Assembly: GCA_027559495.1 (NCBI GenBank)
Contig: JAMXSV010000008.1
Location: 1-64,000, forward strand
Source: Aurifilum marmelostoma
Lineage: Eukaryota > Ascomycota > Sordariomycetes > Diaporthales > Cryphonectriaceae
Direction of reading: 5' to 3'
Length of the DNA stretch: 64,000 nt
The translations under genes were made by a program, and so were the position numbers. Shown here piece by piece: positions 49,501 through 61,824 of the stretch. The notes under the pieces were generated by a model. It did not search any database. It was not told where the DNA came from and saw nothing but the letters and a program-made list of their open reading frames with translations. Numbering within the stretch: the stretch's first letter is position 1; each line of letters begins with the position of its first letter.

Positions 49501-52500
49501 GATGTCAGGGTCACTCCAATCGTCGAGCGAGCAAAGTGCTTAATCTCGAAGACAGCAGTTTAAGGTCCAAGTTTCTTGTTGCAGGAGTCGTGTTGAATGT
49601 TTGATACATGACGCACTTCAGGGTAGAACAATCCAAAACCGCTGGGTCTGTGTCGCATTTTGGTTCCCTTCTATATATTGAAATGCTCCTGTTCCATCCC
49701 TCTTCCATGCATGTGATGGCCAGAACGATCCTCCATACTCTGCTGATGTCTGGCAACACACTAATTACTGCTCTGGGGAGAAAGAAAGAAAGAGATAAAA
49801 ACTTCTTGTGGTTTTGCTCCGTTATTCTAGAGCCTTTTGTTTGCTCAGCTACTTATGTCACTGTCGCGTGATTACCAAGCCGCCTTGAGTGTGTTGTATT
49901 CCTGCAGAATACATGTCTATGTCTACAAACCAAAAGTTCCCATATGCAATCATCCCCTTTGATAACAGCATGTATATCGATAATTATATGCCTTCCGAAC
50001 TGCTGTGGCGGACCGAGATCCTGCCCATGGCTTCCGGTCTCCTGGTTCGGATTAAGTGCTGCTAATCATTAAACGGCTTCACTTCATGGCATGTGAGCGT
50101 GACCATTATCGTCCTAACTCATCAATATCCTAAGGCCGACGACAGTCAGCTCATGCCCGTGGAGGATGACTTGCAAGTCCTTGCTCGCGTAGGCCTGTTG
50201 CCGAGAAGCCTTTGCATCAAAGGGCGCTCTCATATTTCGTGGACATCGTTGCTTGTGTGACTCTGTTGCTCCACATCCTCCCCATCGTTGCAGGCAGGTA
50301 CAACTCCACGACCCTTGCGCAAATCACGGTTCGCGCCGGGGTGGATGGTCCCCTGGGCGGAGTCATGGTCCATGGTTGTTGCCTACCCGCGCATCGACAC
50401 GTGCTGGAGGCATAGTCTGCGCCTGACACGAGACGTTGTGCAGCCCGTCAGTCCAAAATGGTTGTGTAATTGAGGTCAGCGATGATCCTGGTATCTAGGG
50501 ACGTGATGGCGCATGTTCTATTACGTGGAGGGCAATTGAAAGTAATCCCGTGTTGCATGGGACTATGAAGGGTTCTGACCACAGGATAACAAGTGGAGCA
50601 CCCATAGATGGGGGGACTTTGCCAGTCCAGAGGTGGGCGAGCGAACAGAAAGCGAGGAGAGGAGAGGCAGAGCAGGTGGCAAGGGGGTGGGGGGGAATTA
50701 GAAACAAAACAAATTAAAGACAAGGGATGCAGGGTCACCCGAGGGCGCGTGATCAGCCCTACCCGGGCTTCTTCCAAGCATAGCCGGCGGGCTGGGGACG
50801 ATGGCATTGTTTCACATACATCAAGCAGGACAAGATGGAGTATGGATCCGTATCTCTCTCTAAACGAGGCAGTCCCGACATAACCGAATAGATTGAGCAG
50901 CTCAACAGGTGCAACACCTCGGTAAGCCTGCCTCGGTGTGCATACTATGTAGGTATTTACAGGCAAGCTACGGGTACGCATGTCGTGTAATATCGGGAAT
51001 TCTTTTTGGCATTGCAAATGTAGGCGACTAAAAGCATGCCTTTGCCTAAAACCTGGTCGATATTAGGACGCGCGGGTGATCAATGCGGACCCTAGGCTTA
51101 ATGTCTGGACGGCAAATACTACTGTACATCGTTCACACATATTCATATCTGTGTCATTTTCACCTGGCCGAGATGATGGGAAAGCCGATAATCATCAGAT
51201 GATGCACCCGTAGTACGTGCAGAGAAATTTCTGAAACTCTGAATTACGACGGAGTGTCACCTCGAGGTAATAGTTACTCTGGTACGCCGTACTATAGCGT
51301 GTGCTGATCATGAGAGACAAAGTCGAATGCGTGCCCAGCGCTGCCTTGGCCTGTCAATTCCCATCATGTGTATTTAGGGTAAGTGAGTGACAAGCGAAAA
51401 GACATTTTTGGTCGGAGATTTCGATGTTTTTCCCAACTCACCCACCCCGAACCACCCGAGGGCTGGCCCGAGCTGCTGTTGTGGAGGACAAGGGAGGTTT
51501 TGAAACGAGCGAACGCTGATGCAGCCTTGCGGATACCGCGGCGATTCACACACTGGATGAGCACGGATGCGGCAAGCCTGGCCTTGCAATACTCCAGGCC
51601 CGGGACCAAAGAACCCCTGGGGATGGTGGGTTTGACCTGAACCTGTGCCAGCAGCAGTGAGTTCGGAGTAAAGTGAAGCACAGACAGACAGATGGGGGTG
51701 AGGAGGAGAAGCCACAGTCGAAGCGTTACAGACAAGGGACAAGAACACGGACTTGGAACCCTTCCCGGGAGGCAGGGGAGGAGAAGGCTTCTGAAACCGC
51801 GGGGCGGGTTTAAGTATGCAGGGGCCAGGGCTAACACCAGGTCGCATAGTACATAGTACATGCAAAACTGGTTACAGAACCAACAATGTATGTATACACA
51901 AGCGTACGTAAGTAGCACAGTATAACGTGGCCCCATGGTGGTGGTGGTGGTGGTGGTCTTTGCATAAGTCTGTTGATCATCTGCTGAATCTGCCCTGATG
52001 GTGGGGGACGAGGGGGCACAGAACTCGGGTCCTCCAGTCCCTGACGCGCAAGCAACTCGTGGTGCTCGGAGACGCATGAAATCTGAAGGGTGCAAAAAGG
52101 TAGGCTTGGGGTTCAGATGTAATGTTCATCCCATTCAAGAGCAGTGACTGCCACTGAAAGTACATACGGTACAGTATACGGTTGATGATTGCTTGGTCTG
52201 ATGAGACCTTTTGGGGGTTGTCATGCAAGGCTCTTTTGCCGTCGTTAAGTTCTAGAAAAATAATTCTGACGTGGACCGGGCATGTATGTGGTCACAAAAG
52301 GTGGTTTACTTTGAGTCATGATCTTACAGTCAGAACGTCGCCATGACAGATATCTAAGCAGGTAGAGGACTGCCAAAGCCTCTGTGTAGTGCCGCAGTAG
52401 AGAAGCCAGTCATAATGCAGAGATAAATGTCACTGTTCAGCGCGTTGCAGCTCGTCTGGAGGTAGAGAGCCGACAGTCCTATCCCCTGATGATGAATGAA

Positions 52501-55100
52501 GGCACCGTGCTGGCCGTGCTTGGCCTGTCCTTCCTCCTGTGTGGTCATAACCAAAATAATTATCGTTTAGTTTCTCCTAGGAAGATGAGGCTGCGAGGGT
52601 TTGCCAAGGCCGTAGCAATATCGTGATCTGCTGCTCTGGTCAGCAACCTCTTCGTCCTTCATCCAACACATCTTCCTTTTGTCTCTCTCTTCTTCCTGAC
52701 TTGGACTGTCGGTCCTGCAAGAAATTTGTTTTTCTTCTTTTCTTCCTGCTTCGGGTGCGCAAGGTCTCGGGTAGAGTGATGCCTTCGTTCAAAACGGTCA
52801 TGTCCCCCGTTCTCGGCATAAATGCAATATGCGCATGTACACTTCCAGCCCATGGTAAATAATATGTACGTGGGAAACAAGCCCCTGAGGATGCTAAGAA
52901 AGAGGTATGGGACATGACAGGGCTGGCAGATTGGGCCAGGGGGCCTTCGGTATGCTATCCTAAAGTATACGATACGACGACCTAAACCTCAAAGAGGGGA
53001 TGAAGCAAGGTGTGGATGACAAGACAGGACGAGACCCGCGAACCGCAGGAGCAGAACACAGCAGGGATCTCGACGACTTGAGACGAGCCAAAAAAAGAAG
53101 ACCCCAAACGCAGTAGCGCCATAGCCCTTGCTTGCACTGTGAGATGTACATACATACCATAGTGACAGTACAATAATACTTTGTGTGCCAGGTACCAATC
53201 AAGCGACCACCAGGTGACTACGCCACCCACCAAGAAAGGAGATGAACAGACAGGACATCGCATAGACGACAGGGCCCCACCCCCTGAAAGTATAAAAAGC
53301 AAAGAAGAAAATATAATGGTTGATATCTCTTCTGTTCTCTAACAAGACAAAGAGGCAGAGACAATGGTGAAAGGACGGGGCTATGAAGCATAGTACTTTG
53401 AACTCTGGGTGAGGGGGGGGTGTGAGAGGCCGGGGGGGCGGGAGGGGGAACAGAGGAGGAAAAGAGGGGCAGGAAGAGAGAGAACAAAGGAACGAACGAG
53501 GAATTCGGAATCGATTGGTGGTGGGCGAACCGTGCGGGTAGGTCAGGTCACTGCTGGATGGTTTCGAAACAGCCAATGCTGGACAGCATGTTGCCGCTGT
53601 AGCTGCCAAGAAATGCAACCATCAATTGACCGTCTTTTCCTGTCTCCTCCCTCCTGCTGTCCTGGCGATTGTGATTCGTGAACATAGCATAGTGCAAGGT
53701 GGGAACCCTTGAGAAGCTTGGGAAGTGGCTGCATCCCTCGACCGGACCTTGGAGAGGGGAAGCAGGCAATCAACGGCCGATCTTGGGGATCTTGCCCGGG
53801 GCCTTGCTGCGCGTGTGGTGTGCTGCTGTGGGATGCCCTGGTGTTCTCCAGGGGTAGGGTCCCCCCAGGCCTGTCCGTTCCAGGGGTCACTCTGACAAGG
53901 ACAGGGGGTCAAGTCACTGACCAGTGGGAGGCCCAGGCACACTGGGTGCTGTGCTGCTGGTGCTGTCCAACATTGGATTTTGAAGCCCAGATTGGATCGT
54001 GGTGTGGCGTGGCGTGGCGTGGTACATTGCATAGAGTGGCATCGCATCGCAACCTTTACACGCCCACTCCCCCCCTCCTCATCAACTGACCACCATTACC
54101 TCTCCACGCTCCATCAGCAACAGCATAGAATCACTTTCCTAGACCTCGCTCGATCGCCATTACTGCCTGGTCTGTGCGCTATGCTACTGGAGGTCAAACG
54201 GGCTCGCGCCAGAAAGACGAATGACGACGAGAGAACGACAATCCTTATTACTATAAACCACCATACTGACCGACCGAGTTGAGAGATCCCAACCCCTAGC
54301 TCCTAATAAGTCTATCTTGATTGAATCCCCTGACGCCAGGCCCGTTCGTGCACTTGTGCATTTCAATATCCAACCTGCCTCACGCCTACGTGTCCACCAA
54401 GCTACGTCAGACACTCGAGTCTGCACGTCCAGCGCAGAGCCCACGGCCCGCCATCTGGACGTGGCGCGAGCGGAGGGACCTGACAAATGACAAGCACAAA
54501 GTCTGTTTGTACGAAAGTCAAAGTGCACAAAGCAACGGCGAAACTTGACTGCAGCCCTCCTCCCCCCTCCCCCCTCCTCAAGTAGCCGAGACAAAGAAAC
54601 CAGAGCCGATCTTTTCTGGCGGGTGCTTCGCTTGGCTCTGCAGCTCAGAGAGAAAGAAGAAGAAAAAATTTAGAAAGTTACCAAACATCACGGCCATTAG
54701 GATCGTTCAGGCAGCTTAGGGGGTTTGTGCATATGTGCACTTGGCTGTAGGCTGCATGTTGTGGTGCGACCCACCTGGGCAGCAGCCCCCCTGTAGCACA
54801 CCTCCACCCTGGGGACCGATTCGACAGAAAAGCCCCGGACATGCTGCAGGAGGTAGAGTCAGGCAGGTTAGAAGGGCCACTTGGACGCCTCAAGGCGCGC
54901 TCAAGCTCCTTGGGCCCACCACAGCGGCTCAGTTGGGCTGGGCCGCCACCGCTGCTACAGTACTTTGGTACATACGTAGCACACTGTAGCTAGTCCTCAT
55001 TGCGATCGCCCCAGCCTGGGTCCTTTCCCCCTCCCTCCTCCAAAATCACTGGGCCTAACTTTTTTCTCTCTGATTTTTCTTCTGTGCCTTCCAGTTTCTA
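46531..55100. other. Long gene desert
   Basis: About 8.5 kb with no supported gene. Open frames are short and overlap on both strands. The part at about 46,600-50,500 looks more AT-rich than the flanks. Contents include a perfect palindrome (47340-47358), a G12 tract (48590-48601), a TGG repeat (51935-51956) and G-rich tracts near 50,690 and 53,410. No tRNA arm motifs were found. It could hold non-coding transcripts or decayed genes. Confidence 0.5.
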
Positions 55101-56272
55101 CAGCAGGCCCACCGCTTGTCCCCATCCAGACTAGACCTGGCCTCGAATCCTCGACTCGCGACTGTCTGCATGCCTGTGTGCCTGTCAGCCTGTCCTTTTC
55201 ATTCCCTCTCCCTCTCTATTTCTCTCTCGCTGTCCCCCCCCACTCCCGTGTACACACAGAAACACACCAACACACTTCTTCCCTCCCTCCACCTTTTCTC
55301 TTTCCCTTCCACCTCGGCCTCGACCTGCAACTTGCGACTCTCGACTTTTCTTCTGATTTCGCACCTGGGGAGGATAGCATCGCGACTGCTTCACTTGCCG
55401 TTCATTTATTCCCAATCGATCGATCGATCCGCGATACACACCTTTAGCAATCAACAGGGTGCCTTTTTTTTTTTTCCCTCTCCAATTTTTTAATTCTTGC
55501 AGCCTACAAACTGCCTGTCATTTCCTCTCGCACTCTCATCTATATCCTCAAACTGCTTTCAACACCAACAACATTCAAACATTATACAGTCAGGCCGGGT
55601 CCCTCCACCAATCTCTAGACATCCACACCAGGAAGAAAGGACAATACAAGAGGATAGGACAACAAACAGCCGTGGCGCTTAATACAATTTCGACCCTGCA
55701 CACCATTCTCAGCATCTTCTAGACCCAGTTGTCATCGGCATCCCCGTCGCCTTTCAGACCACCACACCACCCCAGCACAACCGCTCAGCTTCCACAAGAG
55801 TAAGTGCTGCGCACCACACATTACCGCCTCCTCTGGCCCCCTCAACCCTACAGACGACCCTCCCACTCCTTGTATCCTGTCCTTGGTCAGAAACATTCAG
55901 CAACATCGATGCATTTCTGCGCCCTTCACCGTTCCCGATCTGCATTGTGACTCCGGTCTCGCGGCCCTCCACCACTTCCTTGCTAATCGTCTTTTCCTCC
56001 GTAGATTGGATTAATCGACATCGTCCTGATCTGTTTGCTGGGCACGATTGACACCATTTCCCGCACCCCATCATATATTTGATTGTAATTTATTTCACGG
56101 CGCGTAAAATTTCTCGCCTGTTCGAATACGACCCCCGCCCTACTTTCGACTTCAGCTCGAAGCGGCTCCACTGTGCCTTCGCTCGGATCCCACCTGATTC
56201 GACCCCCCCCACATCTCTCTGGACCATCACCTTGAGCACACGACACAGGCGGTCTCTGCTCCTCAGTCCGAG
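55101..56272 (+). other. Probable promoter and long 5' leader of the Gln-rich gene
   Basis: The plus strand is strongly C/T-rich (CTCTCCCT-type tracts from about 55,190), as in fungal core promoters and leaders. A leader intron is possible at 55800-56004. Upstream ATGs occur but open only short frames. Confidence 0.45.
55800..56004 (+). other. Possible 5' leader intron
   Basis: GTAAGT at 55800, a GCTAATC branch-like motif at 55982 and CCGTAG ending at 56004 give a plausible 205-base intron in the untranslated leader. This rests on splice motifs only. Confidence 0.35.
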
Positions 56273-57950
56273 ATGGCCCAACACACCTTCGCTCCCGTCT
56301 CAAACCCATTCAACATGTCCTCTGGTCTCGCCTCGAGGCGCGGCGGCCAGCCCATCAAGCCCCTCTCTGTTGAGGCTCTCAAGTCGCCTTCCGCCGACTC
56401 CAAAGAGAACGCCGTGCCCACGCCCAGGACCAGCCGCGGTCATCTTCTTGCTGGTCTGCGGACTGCGCCCAAGACTGCCACCGGCTCTACCTTTGCCAAC
56501 AACGCCGCGGCCGACAGCAACGCCAAGAGCAGGTCTCTGCTCTACGGCATCCATGAGGGCGCCCTCAACAACGGCCCCAAGACTTCTCTGCCCGGCTATG
56601 GCCCTGTCGGCTCTCAGCACGGCTTCGCCAGCATGATGGGCTATGGACAGCAGCAGCAGCAGCATTACACCCCCGAGCAGATTCTGGCCCCTCCTGAGAT
56701 TCACATCGATGACCAGGATGGCGCCGACGCTCAGATGGATCCTGATCTGTATGCCAGGCTGCTCCAGCAGAACATGCAGCTGGCCCAGCAGCGACAGATG
56801 CTGCAGCAGCAGCTCTACAGCCTGACCCAGGCCCAGCAGCAGCTCGATGCCATGAACCTCAACGGGAACCAGGGCTACCAGGGTCTCTACCAGCAGCAGC
56901 TTCTGCAGCAGCAGCAGGCCGCCCTGGCCGCCCAGGCCGCCCAGCAGCCCACCATTTACACGTACATCGATCCTGCCACCGGGCAGCAGGCCTATTACAT
57001 CGACCAATCCGGCCAGCTGTCTAACAGCCAGTACCTGGAACAGACACAGCTCGGCGGCGCCTACCAGCAGCCTCAGCAGCAGCAGCGGGCTCCGCGGCTG
57101 GAGGTTTCTCCCCCGCGGGAGTCTGCCCACCCGTTCCGTCACGCGACCCCGCCGCGCCGCAATGAGTCGCCTCTCGTGGAGAACCCGGCTCCTCTGCCCC
57201 CGCCGTCTGCCAACGCCTTCCGCCGGGGACATAAGAAGTCTTCGTCCCTGATGCTTGCTGGCATCAACAATGCCAACCTGTCGGCTAGTCAAGATCCACC
57301 TAAGTCGGCCGGCCCTAGGACCGCCAACTTCCCGCTGACTCCTCTGACCGGAGGCTATGGACCTGGTCAGGCGCGTGCGGGCGAGCACCCAGTCCGTCAG
57401 CCCCGCGGTCCCCCGTCTTTTGAGGAACTCAAGGCCAAGCCCACCTCCAAGCACGAGGGTTCCAAGAACTTCTCCGCCCGCACCCGTCGCTCCGCCATCA
57501 ACAATCTCAAGCGCGCCGGACTGGAGCGCAACAAGGTTACCGGCACCGGCAGCACCGGATCCATCAGCCCCATCTCCGAGACGGCTGAGGAGGCTCAGAG
57601 CCCCCCTCACGGACAACGAGTCGGAGTCCGGTCGGTCTGGTTCTGGCAGCCTGAACGGCGAGGAGGTGGAGCCCAGTGTTCCCAGCTCGCGGACAAGCAC
57701 GGGCAGCTGGGGTGCAATAGGCTCTGATCGCCCCAGCTCCCGGCAGAAGGCCCGCAAGAGCGCCGACAGCGTCAGCAGTGGCTCCGGCGACGAGACTGCT
57801 AGCAATGGTAGCTTCGCCAGCGTCTTCAAGCGCACCGGCCGGAATGGTAGCAGGCCGTCGGTGGGCACCGAGAGCCCGGGCCAGCGGAAGGCCCCCATGA
57901 TGGTCCTCACCAGCGCTGAGAAGCGCAAGAATGGCATCCTCTTCGCCTAA
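56273..57950 (+). CDS. Gln-rich low-complexity protein, frameshifted by one base
   Basis: The frame opens at ATG 56273 and runs to 57600. There a C6 run (57601-57606) shifts it; the true C-terminus continues in the next frame to TAA at 57950. With five C the join reads EEAQS then PLTDNESESG and gives 558 residues. Visible parts: an N-terminal Ser/Lys region (PIKPLSVEALKSP, GHLLAGLRTAPK), a Gln-rich centre at about 120-270 with likely coiled coil (LLQQNMQLAQQRQMLQQQL), the segment YTYIDPATGQQAYYID, a basic block RTRRSAINNLKRAGLERNK and a conserved-looking end (PMMVLTSAEKRKNGILFA). No enzyme domain. Read as printed, the protein ends early with an unrelated tail. The Gln-rich disorder suggests RNA or transcription roles, but that is only a guess. 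Confidence 0.8.
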
Positions 57951-59279
57951 ACTTGCTTCGCTCGACACTGACTCGACTCGGCTCGACGCGACCTGACTTT
58001 CTATTCACATCCATCCTTTGGGTTCTTACGTAATAACGATGATGGCCTCCTCCCCTTTTGTCTGCCTTTCAACATGCACAAGCCTGCTCCGGCAGAGGCT
58101 ATCGAGGTCGATCCTCCCTGTTGAGATGCCTGGACCTAGACAGATCATGAAACGGAATGGTGGCAACGGACGGTGGACATGAAATTTTTCTCACACTCTT
58201 TTGGATTTTTATTTTTCTTTATTCTCTTCCCTCTCTCGTCATTCTACACACTTGAATAGCGAGCCTGGCCTTATCGCCTGGCTTCGTGGACGTGTCTGGG
58301 GGCTGGGCAGATTTGTGTTTCTATAAAATTTTTTCTTTCTACTGGCTCAGTTCTTTCTCCTTCAGGCGGCTTGCGGTTCTTGGGCTGGAAAGCATATACA
58401 GATTATTCGGAGGAAAGGGTATGCAGGGTTGTTTGCTGAAACTACGTCTCTTGCTGATGTTCTGCGAGGCCGAGACCCAGCCTACTGAAATATGGAAGGA
58501 TGGCGACAGTGGCAGTTGGATCAGGGGACGCGGCACAGAAGGCATGATGTTGACACTCGTTCTGCCCTCAACACCCATTCTGATTACACAATTAGGTAGA
58601 AACTAGGAAAATCAAGGCATCACTTGAGCCAACAAAACAGCAACCGGATTCTGGATGTGAAATGACTTGCATTTCGAAACGACCAAACACGATCCTCGTC
58701 AAGCACATAGGATGTCATTATTACTGCTCCTGTGAGTCTGTCGCGAAGCTTTCAAAGCCCGGGGCGGCAGGTTGTAGTGGCCGCTTGTGTATATATCCGA
58801 TCAGTCAGGTTTTAGTAGAGCAGTCTGGTTCCGATAGGATGGATATGTTGTGCGGCGCAGCGAGATTGGAAGGATGCGGGACATGATTTGTCATGTGCTG
58901 ACTCTCCAGGTGGACTCTCAATTTCATTTCGAACGCATCTTACTGTATGAGTCTAACCATTACTTACCACCCATTCTTTGTTTCTTTGATGGTGGCTCGT
59001 ATACGCAGATGACCCCTATCTAACGCGGTTACAGCCGGGGCACGCGCTGGCTCTCTGCTCACCGTGCTCAAAAACAAAAGGAAATTGATTAAGTAAAAAA
59101 GAATTACATTACCCCATCTCCTATCACCAAGCTTCTTCCTTTTCACACACGGACATTCTTTGAAATCATCTCGTCTCATCTTACCCCTTCCTGCCGGGAT
59201 CGACGACGACAGAGCCGCAAGCTGCCTCCTTGTTATCAACGATATACGAGGCAGTCATTAACAGGAGAGAATTGCAAGG
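57951..59279. other. Intergenic region
   Basis: About 1.3 kb. The left part is the T-rich 3' flank of the Gln-rich gene and the right part is the promoter of the monooxygenase. No supported gene or RNA. Confidence 0.6.
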
Positions 59280-61124
59280 ATGGCCACTGCGCCCCAGAGA
59301 AAGCCCAAGGTGTGCGTGATAGGCGCCGGTATGCACTCCACCACCTCCTACCCATCTTTTAGCCTTTCTTCGCCTTGCCGAGGTCTAGACCATGCGGTGG
59401 AAATGATAATTATCTGACCAAAGAGGTGCCGATCAAAGGCCTGGCTGGACTCCTGGCGCTCAAGGAATGTCTCTCGGAGGGGTTCGAGGTACGGTGCTTC
59501 GAGGCGCGGGCCGAGATTGGCGGCCAGTGGGCACAACAACCCGACGTGCCTCTGGACGGCACCGACACTGCTGCTGATGCCGCCGCGCCCGTGCAGTCCA
59601 GCATATACGACGGCGTCGTGCTCAACTCGTGCCGTGATACCTCGGCCCTGCCGGACTTCCCCATTGACCCTGCTCGGTATGGGGACTATTACGGCCACAG
59701 GCTGCAGCTGAGGTACATGCACGAGTACGCCGACCACTTTGGTCTCGTGGAGCACATCCAGCTCAACACGAGGGTGCTCGCGTGTGAGCCCCGTGAGGGG
59801 AGCAGCTGGAGCGTCAAGGTGCAGGAGCACGGCCGAGACCGAGACGAGGTCCCACAGGATCTAATCTTTGATGCCGTACTCGTGGGTGCAGGCCACCTGT
59901 CAAGCCCGTCTATCCCCCATTTTGAGGGATCGGGGTTGTTCGAGGGCAAGCTCCTGCACAGCCACTATTACCGCCGCCCAGGGCCATTCGAGCGGAAAAA
60001 GGTGGCCATCGTCGGTTTCGGGAGCTCTGCGGTAGATATTGCGTGCGAACTGGCACCGGGCGCAGACGAGGTTCACGTCATCAGCCGCCGAGGAGGATGG
60101 GTGCTCCCACGATACGTGCTCAGCAAGCCGACCGAGGCCTGGGACAGTGAGTGACTGATGCTATAAGCACGGGGAGGAGGCATACATGTTTCTCCTCCCT
60201 TGTTACCACGGACAAATGAGGCTGATGACTGTTCAACAAGATCGCGCCACGCAGGTGTGGCTGCCAGTGAGCACAGCTCAGTGGCTGCAGACCAAGCTGT
60301 TGCAGTTCCTGGAAGGTGAACCGCCCCAGGCGATGAAGCCGAAGCATAAATTGCTGGAGCAGAGTCCCACTATCAGGGGCGATTTCATCGAAAAGGTCCG
60401 CACCGGGGCTATTGTTGTCCACCGTGGAGACGTCAGGCGACTGACACACGACGGTATCATCATCTCTGCCAGTGAAGACGTTGCCGAGGGTAAACAAGGC
60501 GAGAAGGAGGAGGAACTCAAGGTAGACGTGATCATGGCCTGCACTGGGTACAAACAAGCCGACTACCCTTTCCTTCCTGACGACGTTGTACGCGATACCG
60601 AGACGCCCTCCAAGCGTGTGGATCTGTACAAGTTGATCATGTCGCCCCGGTACCAAAACCTCTTCATGATTGGCTATGCTGAGACTGTAGGTCCGGCAGC
60701 ACCAGTATTCGACGCGCAGGCGAGATGGGCCTGCGCTGTGCTGTCTGGCCGCATCCAGGCCCCCACACAGGCCCAAATGCGCGCAGAGATCAGTAAGCTG
60801 CACGCATGGCAGGAAAAGCACTTTATAGGGTCCGAGAGACATGCACTGTCTGTGTACAATGTGAAGTATACGGATGAGCTGCTGGAGCCGCTGGGAGCCG
60901 CCCCGACGCTCGGAAGATGTCTAGGCAGGATGTTCACAAGCGGACATCCGTGGCGGGCCCTCAAGGTGCTGAACGCCGTCTGGTTTGGGATCCCGAGCGC
61001 TGCGCAGTGGCGATTGTTTGGATACGGCGCAAAGGAGGAGCTGGCTGTGGAAACTCTGCTCAGGATCGCGGCAGGGAGGGACAGGCTGAGCGAGGGAGAG
61101 ATTCGGATGCTGAAACGTGGATGA
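59280..61124 (+). CDS. Flavin-containing monooxygenase (FMO-like, NADPH-dependent)
   Basis: Exons 59280-59328, 59439-60146 and 60241-61124 give 546 residues. The first intron ends at the third available AG (59437-59438), which restores the dinucleotide-binding motif GAGLAG (residues 15-20); the two earlier AGs lie too close to the CTGAC branch. Other marks: EARAEIGGQW, the FMO fingerprint FxGxxxHxxxY (F184, G186, H190, Y194), the NADPH motif GFGSSA (209-214) and CTGYK (353-357). Such enzymes oxygenate N, S or ketone groups using FAD and NADPH, in detoxification or secondary metabolism. No membrane segment is evident. It is convergent with the esterase-like gene, with 0.7 kb between them. The substrate is unknown. 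Confidence 0.92.
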
Positions 61125-61824
61125 GTGACGTCTTGATGAGTTGGCGAAAGCCAGGCGAAGTTGTGTAATGTGTATATGCAGATTGTGATTGCAGCTAGAG
61201 AGATGCAAAACGAAAGAGCTATTGAGATCTGGACTCCATAATATGAAGAAGTAGGGCCAGAAGATCAAGTATCTCCGAAGCTGCCTCTAAAACGAGGTTG
61301 ACGACATGGTTGACGAGAGAGCTCAGGGTGGACGCTGCTCCTAAGCTGCCCCAGATAGCCCACCCTTTTGGTCGTCCTTTCCCCGTCTTTGCCCTTTTCT
61401 TTTCCCGCGGTGCACAGTCCGCGAAGGTCGTTGTCTCTTAACAAGGATGAACAATATAACCTTGAGATTCGCTAGACTTGATAACAGCTATCAGAGAACG
61501 TACGCTCTGCGGCACACAAGGCTAATCACCTCAATCAGGACATGGATTCTCTTCAAAATTGTGAGACCATGTTGCACAGTAAACTTGGTAAAAGAGCCTT
61601 GATAATTTCCAGATCCGAAGTACAGACCGTTACTACACAAAACATATACACATGAATGTACGGATAGATACGTATACATATACACCTCGAAAGAACATAG
61701 CCTATTTGCAGCCCCGGCCAGGCCAATGGTCGAGAAAATACTAAATGTAGTAGACCTTCGGGATGCGAACAAGCGCTACCCTAAGCATGGAGTATCCCAT
61801 CGAGTCGTTCTCTCCTCTGCGAGC
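61125..61824. other. Intergenic region between convergent genes
   Basis: 0.7 kb holding the 3' ends of the monooxygenase and the esterase-like gene. No coding signal. Confidence 0.6.

Noticed and set aside
51364..52095. 243-codon open frame on the minus strand
   Set aside because: It is the longest frame in the gene desert, but it overlaps a 163-codon frame in another register, contains a Thr run from a TGG microsatellite and has no domain or convincing composition. Transcript evidence would be needed.
56300..57937. 545-codon open frame antisense to the Gln-rich gene
   Set aside because: It is the mirror of CAG- and GCC-rich codons, giving Leu/Gly/Arg-rich nonsense. The plus strand carries the start, the Gln-rich coiled coil and the plausible C-terminus.
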